Below the pieces are notes generated by a model. That model worked only from the letters and a program-made list of their open reading frames with translations. It was not told the DNA's origin and searched no databases. DNA of 64,000 nt from UBA5078 sp964538025 (GTDB lineage Bacteria; Pseudomonadota; Gammaproteobacteria; Pseudomonadales; Pseudohongiellaceae). Positions 8,918 to 16,369 of the stretch are shown piece by piece (position 1 is the stretch's first letter; every line of letters starts with the position of its first letter). The position numbers and the translations under genes were made by a program. The stretch is taken from positions 124,001 through 188,000 of the forward strand of contig CAZICZ010000003.1 of the NCBI GenBank assembly GCA_964538025.1. The letters run 5' to 3'.

Positions 8918-8965
8918 ATGAAGGCCTTGGTTTCAAACAACTCACCTTTTGCAGAAGGATGGTAA
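8918..8965 (+). CDS. Micro-ORF of 15 codons with strong ribosome site
   Basis: ATG at 8918 follows AGGAGAGCACG, a near-ideal ribosome site, and encodes MKALVSNNSPFAEGW before TAA. It could be a tiny peptide gene or the surviving start of a larger gene that was lost; MKALV is a common beginning of zinc-dependent alcohol dehydrogenases, but that alone proves nothing. It lies 61 bases after the GNAT stop on the same strand. Confidence 0.25.
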   Translation: MKALVSNNSPFAEGW

Positions 8966-9031
8966 TTCCGAAAACCCCATTGCCATTTCTCGATTTTCTA
9001 AAAGAATTACACGTGGCATCTCCATACTGAT

Positions 9032-9241
9032 TCATTCACGGATATATTGCTTATCGTCGATTGCTCTTTTAAAAAGCGTATTCAGCCTGACGACTAACAC
9101 CAGCATGACGCAGAACAGAATGCCTTTTAAGAACACCGGCAAATAACTGCTGTGAGAGATCAACACAAGACACAGTAAGCTAATGCTCAAGGAGCGGTGT
9201 TCTTTATAGTCCCTAAAATGCACGTCCTTTTTTTCATTCAT
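9032..9241 (-). CDS. Small hypothetical membrane protein (69 aa)
   Basis: I do not recognise this protein. It has a charged N terminus (MNEKKDVHFRDYKEH), a hydrophobic stretch SISLLCLVLISHSSYLPVFL and a second one GILFCVMLVLVVRL, then a charged tail. Two short membrane helices with both ends in the cytoplasm would fit. AGGAGGG lies about twelve bases before the ATG, a little far but strong. Base composition is more AT-rich than the flanking genes, suggesting foreign or fast-evolving DNA. Confidence 0.42.
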   Translation of the reverse strand: MNEKKDVHFRDYKEHRSLSISLLCLVLISHSSYLPVFLKGILFCVMLVLVVRLNTLFKRAIDDKQYIRE

Positions 9242-9271
9242 GAATTTCTCTGCCCTCCTCTCATTATCCCA

Positions 9272-9376
9272 TTACGTCTTTTGACAGTTATCCGCTGAAT
9301 ACGCAGCGAACGCCATCCCTACTGCCCAAAAGGCAAACGACAAGGGATTCGCTACCGTAATAATGGATATCCCCAT
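9272..9376 (-). CDS. Hydrophobic mini-ORF (34 aa)
   Basis: This frame encodes a single hydrophobic segment (SIITVANPLSFAFWAVGMAF) followed by AAYSADNCQKT. It ends 30 bases before the 69-residue membrane protein and on the same strand. There is no clear ribosome site before the ATG, and a TGA lies fourteen codons upstream in frame, so it may be the remnant of a longer membrane protein rather than an active gene. Confidence 0.2.
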   Translation of the reverse strand: MGISIITVANPLSFAFWAVGMAFAAYSADNCQKT

Positions 9377-9419
9377 CGTGACATAGGAGTTTTTGACTTC
9401 CTGCCATCAAGGTATAGGC

Positions 9420-9436
9420 CAGCGTGTGGCACGCTG
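9420..9436. repeat. Inverted repeat CAGCGTG-TGG-CACGCTG
   Basis: A seven-base perfect inverted repeat with a three-base loop in the gene-poor island. No T-run follows on either strand, so it may be a protein-binding site or a structured RNA end rather than a standard terminator. Confidence 0.4.
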
Positions 9437-9489
9437 CCCATGTTGAAAGGGGAGGGATGCAGGGATCTGCGCATTACGCGCGGGGGACG

Positions 9490-9511
9490 AAGAGGCGCAT
9501 CAGCGCCTCTT
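9490..9511 (-). terminator. Hairpin downstream of the DUF2892 gene
   Basis: AAGAGGCGC-ATCA-GCGCCTCTT is a nine-base perfect stem with a four-base loop, located 20 bases after the stop of the minus-strand DUF2892 gene. It is in the right place to end the hldE-chrA-sppA-DUF2892 transcription block, but no T-run follows it in the minus direction, so it is only a probable terminator. Confidence 0.5.
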
Positions 9512-9531
9512 CCAAAGAGGTCCGTGTGCTT

Positions 9532-9723
9532 TTATTTCGCGAGAGGGCAGGTGCTGAATCCGAACACGGCATAGAGCGGGCAAAAGCCCACCAGACCGGT
9601 GAGTAGCGGCACCAGACCGATGAGACCCAGCAGGGTCTGCGGCCCCACGACCACGAGGCTCAGGAGTGCCAGCCCCAGTACAACACGCATCACGCGATCC
9701 GCGGTTCCTTCATTTGCTTTCAT
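9532..9723 (-). CDS. DUF2892 small membrane protein
   Basis: A 63-residue protein of the DUF2892 (YgaP C-terminal-like) family. It begins MKANEGTADRVMRVVLG, a conserved family start, then has two short membrane helices (LALLSLVVVG and LIGLVPLLTGLVGF), and ends with the family signature GFCPLYAVFGFSTCP, which contains two cysteines. The ribosome site AAGGAGGC sits six bases before the ATG. Stand-alone members often neighbour sulfur-transfer or rhodanese proteins; here the upstream neighbour is sppA, so no function follows from context. Confidence 0.85.
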   Translation of the reverse strand: MKANEGTADRVMRVVLGLALLSLVVVGPQTLLGLIGLVPLLTGLVGFCPLYAVFGFSTCPLAK

Positions 9724-9810
9724 GATTGCCTCCTTCCGGCATGTGGAATCTTGGAGACAGGTATACGCCGCTCACCATGCGGCTGCTTTGCTGTACATCA
9801 AAAGGACGCG

Positions 9811-11673
9811 CTAAGGCAGCATGACGCACAGTTCGCAGCGGACATAGAGATGGCCGGGGTCCTGCACGTGGGCGAACGCCTGCCATGCGCCGAAGGCTTT
9901 GCTCACCAGCGGCAATGCGGGCGGTGCGGGTGTGATGCGCTCGATGCCGGAAGCAACGGCCTGTAAAGGCCCACTCAACCAGACGGAGCTGCCGTAATTG
10001 CGCAGCAACTCCTCCAGCAGCTGCTCGCCGGGGCTCAACGGGGTTTCGACGTAGCGCCAACCATAGTCTGTGAGCCCCGCCAATTGGGCCGCTGCCGCGA
10101 TGGCATCCTCCAGGCTGCCGAGCTTGTCCACCAGACCGTCACTCAGAGCCTGTGTCCCGCTCCTCACCTGCCCCTGGGCAACGGCGTCCACGGCCTCCAG
10201 ACTCATGCCCCGACCGTCGGACACCAGTTGCAGGAAGCGCTGATATTGCGCTTCCACACTGGTCTGCAGCACGCGCTGGAAGGGCTCGCTCAAGGGGCTC
10301 AGCAGGTCGGCACGGCTGTAGGGCGTGGTGCTGATTCCATCGGCATACACGCCGACCTTTGCGAGGCTATCCTCAAAGGTTGGGACCATGCTGAAGACCC
10401 CGATGGACCCGGTCACAGTAGCAGGGGACGCCCAAATTTCATCGGCGCCCGCCGCAATCCAGTAGCCCCCGGAGGCGGCGGTGCCGCCCATGGACACGAC
10501 GAACGGTTTGCCGGCAGCCTGCAATTCCTGCAGTTCCTGGCGGATCAGCTCCGAGGCAAACGCGGAGCCGCCGGGAGAGTCGATGCGCAGCACCACCGCT
10601 TTGATGCGGGCGTCCTCGCGGGCTTCACGAATCAGGGCGTTCAGGCTGTCCGCCCCGATGCTGCCCCGCGGCTGCTCGCCCAGTCCAATCTCGCCCTGCG
10701 CCACGATGACACCCACCTCACTGTCAGTGGGCAGGCTCAGATCCGGGTTCGCCATCAGATAGAGACGATGGGACAGGGTATTGGGGCTGCCGTCAGCGGA
10801 GGCGGAAAGCCGGCGCAGTTGCTCGCGCCACTGTGCCGGCGTCTCAAGCGAGTCGACCATGCCCTGCGACAGGGCCAGCCCTGCAGTGTCGCCGCCGGCG
10901 TCTACCAACAGGTCGGCATAATCATTGGCATAGCGGCGAACGGCCGCCTCGGACAGGTCGCGGTTCACGGCAATCTGATTGAGATAGCGTTGCCACAGCT
11001 CGTCCACCAGCTGCTGACTGTTGGCACGGGATTCGTCGGACATGCCATTGAGGCTATAAGGCTCCACGGCGGCCTTGTGCGTTCCCACGCGGAAGATATG
11101 CACGTTGACCCCGAGCTTGGCCAGCAGCTCGGCATAAAAGGGCTGGCTGCCGCCGTAGCCCGGCAACATCAGCTGCCCCATCGGGTGCAGGCTGAGGGAA
11201 TCGGCAAAGGAGGCCAGGTAATACTGCGCCTGACTGAAGTAGTCGCTGTGGGCGAGGAGCGCCTTGCCACTGCGTTTGAAGCTGATCAGGGCATCGCCGA
11301 TCAGTTCCATGTTGGCGGGGCTGACGCTTTCCAGCTCTTCAAGATCGAGCACCACGCCGCGAACGCGGTCATCGGTGGCGGCGAGGGTGAGCGTGCGCAG
11401 CACGTCACGCAGGGGCGTGTCGACGATCTGGTCACCCCCCAGCAGCAAGGTGCTGGTGTCCATCAATGGCGGCTCCTCGACAATGGCGCCTTTGGGGGCC
11501 AGCACCACCAAGGTGCCGTCCGCCACGCCGATCTGCACCGGGCCGCTGAACAAGAGGGTGAGCACCACCAGCAGAATCAGGACGAAAATCAGCCGCGCGA
11601 AGAACACCCGCAAACCATCGATGGCACGTCCCAGAAAGCTGAAAACCCGTGCGATGAATCCCCGTTGAGACAT
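9811..11673 (-). CDS. sppA: Signal peptide peptidase SppA (67K type)
   Basis: This 620-residue inner-membrane serine protease degrades signal peptides after cleavage. One N-terminal membrane helix (LIFVLILLVVLTLLF, about residues 27-44) anchors it, and two tandem ClpP-like S49 domains follow, as in the long E. coli form (618 residues). The catalytic lysine is in VGTHKAAVEPYSLNG near residue 198 and the nucleophile serine in GTAASGGYWIAAGAD near residue 400. It is 15 bases downstream of the chromate-transporter gene and probably belongs to the same transcript. Confidence 0.92.
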   Translation of the reverse strand: MSQRGFIARVFSFLGRAIDGLRVFFARLIFVLILLVVLTLLFSGPVQIGVADGTLVVLAPKGAIVEEPPLMDTSTLLLGGDQIVDTPLRDVLRTLTLAATDDRVRGVVLDLEELESVSPANMELIGDALISFKRSGKALLAHSDYFSQAQYYLASFADSLSLHPMGQLMLPGYGGSQPFYAELLAKLGVNVHIFRVGTHKAAVEPYSLNGMSDESRANSQQLVDELWQRYLNQIAVNRDLSEAAVRRYANDYADLLVDAGGDTAGLALSQGMVDSLETPAQWREQLRRLSASADGSPNTLSHRLYLMANPDLSLPTDSEVGVIVAQGEIGLGEQPRGSIGADSLNALIREAREDARIKAVVLRIDSPGGSAFASELIRQELQELQAAGKPFVVSMGGTAASGGYWIAAGADEIWASPATVTGSIGVFSMVPTFEDSLAKVGVYADGISTTPYSRADLLSPLSEPFQRVLQTSVEAQYQRFLQLVSDGRGMSLEAVDAVAQGQVRSGTQALSDGLVDKLGSLEDAIAAAAQLAGLTDYGWRYVETPLSPGEQLLEELLRNYGSSVWLSGPLQAVASGIERITPAPPALPLVSKAFGAWQAFAHVQDPGHLYVRCELCVMLP

Positions 11674-11688
11674 TCCGAATACCCTCCC

Positions 11689-12993
11689 TTACACCGTCAT
11701 TAGAGTCCACCCCATGCCCAGCAGGGCACAGCAGACCAGCATCCATCCCAGTGGCAGCCGCAGGCCAAACAACAGGCCAAACGCGCACAGCGTCAGCGTC
11801 AATTGCGGCCACGCCAGGCTGCCCGGGACGGGCAACAGCATGTCGAGCCCTCCCCCCTGCACCCGGTGCGTTTGCGTAAACAGAAAGTGCAGACTAAACC
11901 ATAGCGCAAGATGCGCGATGACGCCTACGACCGCGGCGGTAATCGCCCGCAGGGCTGACGCGAGCGCGGCATGCGCGCGCAGTTTCTCGACAAACGGTGC
12001 CCCGGCAAAGATCCACAGAAAACAGGGCAGGAAGGTGACCCAGGTGGTGAGCGCCGCGCCGGCAGTGGCCATCAGCAGGCTGTCACCGTCCCCCCCCTGC
12101 CGCCACGCCCCAAGGAACCCGACAAACTGGGTCACCAGAATCAAGGGCCCGGGCGTTGTTTCGGCCAGTCCCAGTCCATCGAGCATTTCCCCCGGTGCCA
12201 GCCAGTGATACTGCTCCACCGCCTGCTGGGCGACGTAGCTCAAGACGGCGTAGGCGCCGCCGAAGGTGACGACAGCCATGCGGGAAAAGAACTGGGCGAT
12301 CTGGGACATGGGATGTGCGCTGCCCAGCGTCAGCATCAGGCCGGCCAGCGTGCCCCCCCACAGCAGCAGGCACACCGCCGCCGCGACAAGACTCGCGCGC
12401 AGACGTCCTGCGGGGACGGGCGTGGCCTCGACGACGGCCTGTGGCGCACCCCCAGAGTGCCAGCGCGCGGACACGAATCCCAGCACGCCTGCCGCCACGA
12501 TCACGAGCGGAAACGGCAGTGCGAACACGAACAGGGCAAGGAACCCGCCTACAGCCAACCAGCGGCTCAGCCGCCCGCTGAGTGCCCGCGCGGCAATTCG
12601 CAGCAGGGCCTGGCAGACCAGCGCCAGCACTGCCGCCTTTAATCCAAAAAACAGGCCGGCAACCAGACTGAGCTCGCCCAGCAGGACGTACAAAAGAGAG
12701 AGCCCCAAAATCGCCAGGGCGCCAGGCAGTATGAACAGCAGCCCCGCCACCAGACCGCCCCGCACACCGTGCAGCAGCCATCCGATGTAGGTCGCCAGTT
12801 GCTGAGCCTCGGGGCCGGGGAGCACCATGCAGTAGTTGAGGGCATGCAGAAAGCGGGTCTCATCCAGCCAGCGCTTTTCATCGACCACTACGCGGTGCAT
12901 GAGTGCTATCTGGCCGGCAGGACCGCCAAAGCTGAGAAAGCCGATGCGCCACCAGACGGAAAGCGCGTCGCGGAACGGGACCTCGGCGGGCAT
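11689..12993 (-). CDS. chrA: Chromate transporter family protein (ChrA, two-domain)
   Basis: A 434-residue polytopic membrane protein with the duplicated CHR domain. The first domain carries FLSFGGPAGQIALMH near residue 17 and NYCMVLPGPEAQQLATYIGW near residue 50; the second begins at RMAVVTFGGAYAVLSYVAQ and has GLAETTPGPLILVTQFVGF. These are the conserved motifs of long ChrA proteins, which export chromate in proton- or sulfate-linked exchange. The start at 12993 is supported by AGGAG seven bases upstream and by the family N terminus; the open frame extends further up only as a shadow of hldE. Actual chromate resistance needs testing. Confidence 0.88.
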   Translation of the reverse strand: MPAEVPFRDALSVWWRIGFLSFGGPAGQIALMHRVVVDEKRWLDETRFLHALNYCMVLPGPEAQQLATYIGWLLHGVRGGLVAGLLFILPGALAILGLSLLYVLLGELSLVAGLFFGLKAAVLALVCQALLRIAARALSGRLSRWLAVGGFLALFVFALPFPLVIVAAGVLGFVSARWHSGGAPQAVVEATPVPAGRLRASLVAAAVCLLLWGGTLAGLMLTLGSAHPMSQIAQFFSRMAVVTFGGAYAVLSYVAQQAVEQYHWLAPGEMLDGLGLAETTPGPLILVTQFVGFLGAWRQGGDGDSLLMATAGAALTTWVTFLPCFLWIFAGAPFVEKLRAHAALASALRAITAAVVGVIAHLALWFSLHFLFTQTHRVQGGGLDMLLPVPGSLAWPQLTLTLCAFGLLFGLRLPLGWMLVCCALLGMGWTLMTV

Positions 12994-13039
12994 ATCGGGC
13001 TCCTCATGGCGGGCAGTGTCAGGGGGCAGTCGCTGCACC

Positions 13040-14461
13040 CTAGCCCTTGAGCTTTTCGACAATGGCCGAAGTTGAACAATTGTCCAGAAAGGCCAGCACT
13101 CTGACCTGACCGCCGTAGCCGAGCACGAATTCCCCGCCCACGACTTCCGAGACGCTGTAATCCCCTCCCTTGACGAGCACGTCGGGGCGCACCAGTTCAA
13201 GCAGGGGCTCCGGCGTGTCCTCGGCGAAGGAGACTACCCAGTCCACCGCTTCCAGACCGGCGAGCACCGCCATGCGCCGCTCCACCGGATTGATCGGGCG
13301 ACCCGGCCCTTTGAGGCGCTTGACGGAGTCGTCGTCATTGATGGCGACAATCAGGCGCTGGCCCAACTTGCGGGCCTCGGCGAGGTAGCCGACATGACCG
13401 GCGTGAATGATGTCGAAACAGCCGTTGGTAAAGACCACTTTCTCCCCATGGGCACGGGCATCTTCCACGGCCAGTGCGAGCTGCTCCGCCGTCATGATGC
13501 CGCGTCCATTGCCCTCTTCCCGGGCAATCGCGCGGCGCAATTCGGGGCCGCTGATGGCAGCAGTCCCGAGCTTGCCAACGGCAAGACCGGCCGCCAGATT
13601 CGCCAGCGCGGTGCCCACATCGAGAGGACTGCCGGCGGCAAGCGCTGCCGCCAGCACGGCGACGACGGTGTCCCCTGCCCCCGTCACATCAAACACCTCC
13701 TGCGCGCGGGTGGGCATATGCAACTCGGCATGGTCGGGGCGCAGCAGGGTCATGCCGTGTTCCCCGCGGGTGATCAGCAGGGCGTCCAGCTGGAGGGATT
13801 GCATCAGGGCCAGTCCGCGGGAGGCCAGCTCTTCTTCGCTGGCACAGTGGCCGACGATGGTTTCGAACTCGCTCAGGTTGGGGGTGATGATGGTAGCGCC
13901 CCGGTACTTGCTGAAGTCACTGCCCTTGGGGTCCACCACCACCGGAATGCCCTTGGCCCGGGCGGCACGGATCAATTCCTGGGGGTGTTGCAGGCTTCCC
14001 TTTCCGTAATCGGAAATCACCAACACCTGGGCATCCCCGAGCAAATCAGCCGCATGGGCGTCGAATGCCGAGGCGGACGCACGTGAAAAATCCTGCTCGA
14101 AATCCACCCGCAGCAGCTGCTGATGCTGGCTGGTGACGCGCAGCTTGGTGATCGTTGGTGCACTCTCGCACACGGCAAATTCGCAATAGACGCCGGCAGC
14201 ATGCAGGCGATCGTGCAGCTCGGTCCCTGCCTCATCGCGGCCGACGATGCCCACCAGCGAGGCGGCAGCGCCCAGCGCGGCAATGTTCAGGGCCACGTTG
14301 CCGGCGCCGCCGGGACGGTCCTCCCGCTGACCCACCCGCACGACCGGCACCGGGGCCTCGGGCGAGATTCGCGTGGCCTTGCCGTGCCAGTAGCGGTCGA
14401 GCATCACATCGCCGGCAACCAGCACACGTGCCTGATGAAAAGGGGGCATTTCGAACGTCAT
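13040..14461 (-). CDS. hldE: Bifunctional heptose kinase/adenylyltransferase HldE
   Basis: A 473-residue bifunctional enzyme making ADP-heptose for the LPS inner core. Residues 1 to about 320 are a ribokinase-like domain (GDVMLDRYWHG near residue 18, SPEAPVPVVRV, and the ATP/anion-hole motif DVTGAGDT near 265), phosphorylating D-glycero-beta-D-manno-heptose 7-phosphate. The C-terminal domain is a cytidylyltransferase-like adenylyltransferase with FTNGCFDIIHAGHVGYL near residue 345. The start at 14461 aligns with the E. coli N terminus and avoids an extension that is antisense to the channel gene. Its product feeds waaC and waaF encoded further along the window. Confidence 0.95.
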   Translation of the reverse strand: MTFEMPPFHQARVLVAGDVMLDRYWHGKATRISPEAPVPVVRVGQREDRPGGAGNVALNIAALGAAASLVGIVGRDEAGTELHDRLHAAGVYCEFAVCESAPTITKLRVTSQHQQLLRVDFEQDFSRASASAFDAHAADLLGDAQVLVISDYGKGSLQHPQELIRAARAKGIPVVVDPKGSDFSKYRGATIITPNLSEFETIVGHCASEEELASRGLALMQSLQLDALLITRGEHGMTLLRPDHAELHMPTRAQEVFDVTGAGDTVVAVLAAALAAGSPLDVGTALANLAAGLAVGKLGTAAISGPELRRAIAREEGNGRGIMTAEQLALAVEDARAHGEKVVFTNGCFDIIHAGHVGYLAEARKLGQRLIVAINDDDSVKRLKGPGRPINPVERRMAVLAGLEAVDWVVSFAEDTPEPLLELVRPDVLVKGGDYSVSEVVGGEFVLGYGGQVRVLAFLDNCSTSAIVEKLKG

Positions 14462-14614
14462 GGGGGCCTCGGGTCGCGCCAAAAGAGGCGGCAATCTTAG
14501 CATAAGGGCGTGTCGAAGTTGATTGAGGCAGGGCAGGTGATTTAGGCTTGCGGCACCGCTGGTGCTGGCACTTGCCGAGCGCACCGGCTCGCGTCCCCCG
14601 GAATTGACCGACTG

Positions 14615-15328
14615 ATGGATCTGAAAACGCTGGTAGAGGAACACAACACGCCCGCCGGAAAAGCGTTTGACCTGCTGATCCAGGGGCTGATCATTCTGTC
14701 GCTGGTGACCTTTTCGCTCGAAACCCTGCCCGATCTGAGCCCCACTGCCCATGCCTGGCTGCGCGCCATCGAGACGGGAATCGTGGTGATTTTTACCGTG
14801 GAATACGCCTTGCGGGTCATTGTCGCGGACCGCAAGCGCGACTATATCTTCAGCTTCTATGGCCTGATTGATCTGGCCGCCATCGTGCCCTTTTATCTTG
14901 CGCTGGGGATCGACATGCGCTCCCTGCGGGCGCTGCGCATGCTGCGTCTGTTCCGGCTCTTCAAGCTGGTGCGCTATAACCACGCCATCGAACGCTTCGG
15001 CCGGGCCTTTGCCATCGCCCGGGAAGAAATCATCGTGTTTGCCCTGGTCACCGTGATCCTGCTGTATTTTGCTGCGATCGGCATTTACTACTTCGAGCAC
15101 GACGCTCAGCCTGCAGTCTTTCAGAGCATTTTTCACAGCCTCTGGTGGGCCGTCACCACCCTGACCACCGTGGGCTATGGCGACATGGTGCCCATCACGC
15201 CGGGCGGCCGCTTTTTTACCTTCCTGATTTTGCTGATCGGCCTCGGGATAATCGCGGTGCCCGCGGGCTTGCTAGCCTCGGCACTGAACAAGGTGCGCCG
15301 CGAAGACGAAGGGGAAGCGGATGAATAA
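14615..15328 (+). CDS. Voltage-gated-type potassium channel
   Basis: A 237-residue six-helix cation channel. S1 is near residues 18-40, S2 near 50-70 and S3 near 80-97. S4 carries regularly spaced arginines (RALRMLRLFRLFKLVR, about residues 110-125), a voltage-sensor pattern. S5, the pore helix and S6 follow, with the potassium selectivity filter TTVGYGD near residue 189. There is no cytoplasmic RCK/TrkA domain after S6, only a short acidic tail. It is separated from hldE by a 153-base divergent gap and is probably followed on the same transcript by the lipid A acyltransferase. Role in membrane potential or potassium homeostasis is inferred. Confidence 0.9.
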   Translation: MDLKTLVEEHNTPAGKAFDLLIQGLIILSLVTFSLETLPDLSPTAHAWLRAIETGIVVIFTVEYALRVIVADRKRDYIFSFYGLIDLAAIVPFYLALGIDMRSLRALRMLRLFRLFKLVRYNHAIERFGRAFAIAREEIIVFALVTVILLYFAAIGIYYFEHDAQPAVFQSIFHSLWWAVTTLTTVGYGDMVPITPGGRFFTFLILLIGLGIIAVPAGLLASALNKVRREDEGEADE

Positions 15329-15406
15329 TGCATCGCGGGCTTGCCCATCAGGTTTGCTACAATCGTCCCCTTCGCCCACACCGCGGGCACTACATGCCGA
15401 CCAGCC

Positions 15407-16369
15407 GTGAGTAAAAAATCCCAGAAATCCGACAGCCTGCGGGCGTTTCTCGGACCGCGTTATTGGCCCACCTGGCTGGGCTTTGGCGTGATCTGGCTCG
15501 CCGCGCAGCTGCCCTTCGCGCTGCAAATACAGATCGGCAAAGGGCTGGGCTGGCTCAGCTACTGGTTTGCCCGGGAGCGTCGTCATATCTGCCAGACCAA
15601 TATCGCCCTGTGTTTTCCGGAGCTCACCGAAGCCGCGCAGCAGCGCCTGGTCCGGGACACCTTCGTGTCCAATGGCATCGGGGTGATGGAGGTCGGCCTC
15701 GCTTGGTGCCGGCGCCCGCAGGACTTTCGTGACCGTGTACAGGTCAGTGGCCTTGAGCATCTGGTCGAGGCCAGCGCCCGGGGCAAGGGGATTCTGCTGG
15801 TCTGCGCGCATTTCACGACCTTGGAGTTTGCCGGCAGCCTGCTCAGCTTGTTTCATCCCATGGACGTGACTTACCGGCCGCACAAGAACCCCTTGTTTGA
15901 AACCCTGATGTATCGGGCACGGGCACGCCGCTATGGGGCCGTCATCGAACGCGGTGACGTGCGCGCCGCCCTGCGCAGCCTGCAACAGGGACATACGGTC
16001 TGGTATGCCCCTGATCAGGACTATGGACGCAAGCATTCCGTGTTCGTGCGCTTTTTCGGTGTCCAGGCGGCCACCATTACCGCGACCAGCCGCTTTGCCG
16101 CCTTCAATGACTCCGCCGTGGTCTTTTTCAGCCATTACCGAAGCGCCGACAACTCACGCTATTATCTGCGCTTCAGCGCCGCATTGGAGGACTATCCCAC
16201 CGGGGATGAAACCGCCGACGCGCAGCGCATCAACGATGTCATCGAAGCGGCCATCCGTGCGCATCCCGAGCAATATCTCTGGCTGCACAAGCGCTTCAAG
16301 ACCCAGGCTGAGGGACCCAGCCCCTATAAAATACGGCCCGGGCGCGCCCGGCGGCGAGACCGCTCATGA
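15407..16369 (+). CDS. lpxL: Late lipid A acyltransferase (LpxL/HtrB family)
   Basis: This 320-residue inner-membrane enzyme adds a secondary acyl chain to Kdo-lipid A from acyl-ACP. One N-terminal membrane segment (LGFGVIWLAAQLPFAL) is followed by the acyltransferase domain with the catalytic HX4(D/E) motif as HFTTLE near residue 135, and the later YAPDQDYGRKHSVFV block typical of LpxL/LpxM. The start is taken as the GTG at 15407 (SKKSQK...), which gives the normal family length; a TTG further upstream is less likely. The stop overlaps the next gene by four bases. LpxL, LpxM and LpxP cannot be told apart with certainty. Confidence 0.88.
   Translation: MSKKSQKSDSLRAFLGPRYWPTWLGFGVIWLAAQLPFALQIQIGKGLGWLSYWFARERRHICQTNIALCFPELTEAAQQRLVRDTFVSNGIGVMEVGLAWCRRPQDFRDRVQVSGLEHLVEASARGKGILLVCAHFTTLEFAGSLLSLFHPMDVTYRPHKNPLFETLMYRARARRYGAVIERGDVRAALRSLQQGHTVWYAPDQDYGRKHSVFVRFFGVQAATITATSRFAAFNDSAVVFFSHYRSADNSRYYLRFSAALEDYPTGDETADAQRINDVIEAAIRAHPEQYLWLHKRFKTQAEGPSPYKIRPGRARRRDRS

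Larger units (their letters stand above)
8857..9531. other. AT-richer island with micro-ORFs and two hairpins
   Basis: This 675-base stretch is visibly richer in A and T than its neighbours and holds no full-size gene. Supported contents are listed separately: a 15-codon frame with a strong ribosome site, a 69-residue membrane-protein frame, a 34-residue hydrophobic frame and two inverted repeats. It looks like a spot for small accessory or decayed genes between the GNAT gene and the DUF2892-sppA block. Confidence 0.5.

Noticed and set aside
10084..11703. A 539-codon open frame opposite sppA
   Set aside because: Antisense to a well-supported SppA gene; low-complexity Gln/His-rich translation and no ribosome site.
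13040..15136. N-terminal extension of HldE
   Set aside because: The extra 220 codons are antisense to the potassium channel gene and lack conservation; the start at 14461 matches the known enzyme.
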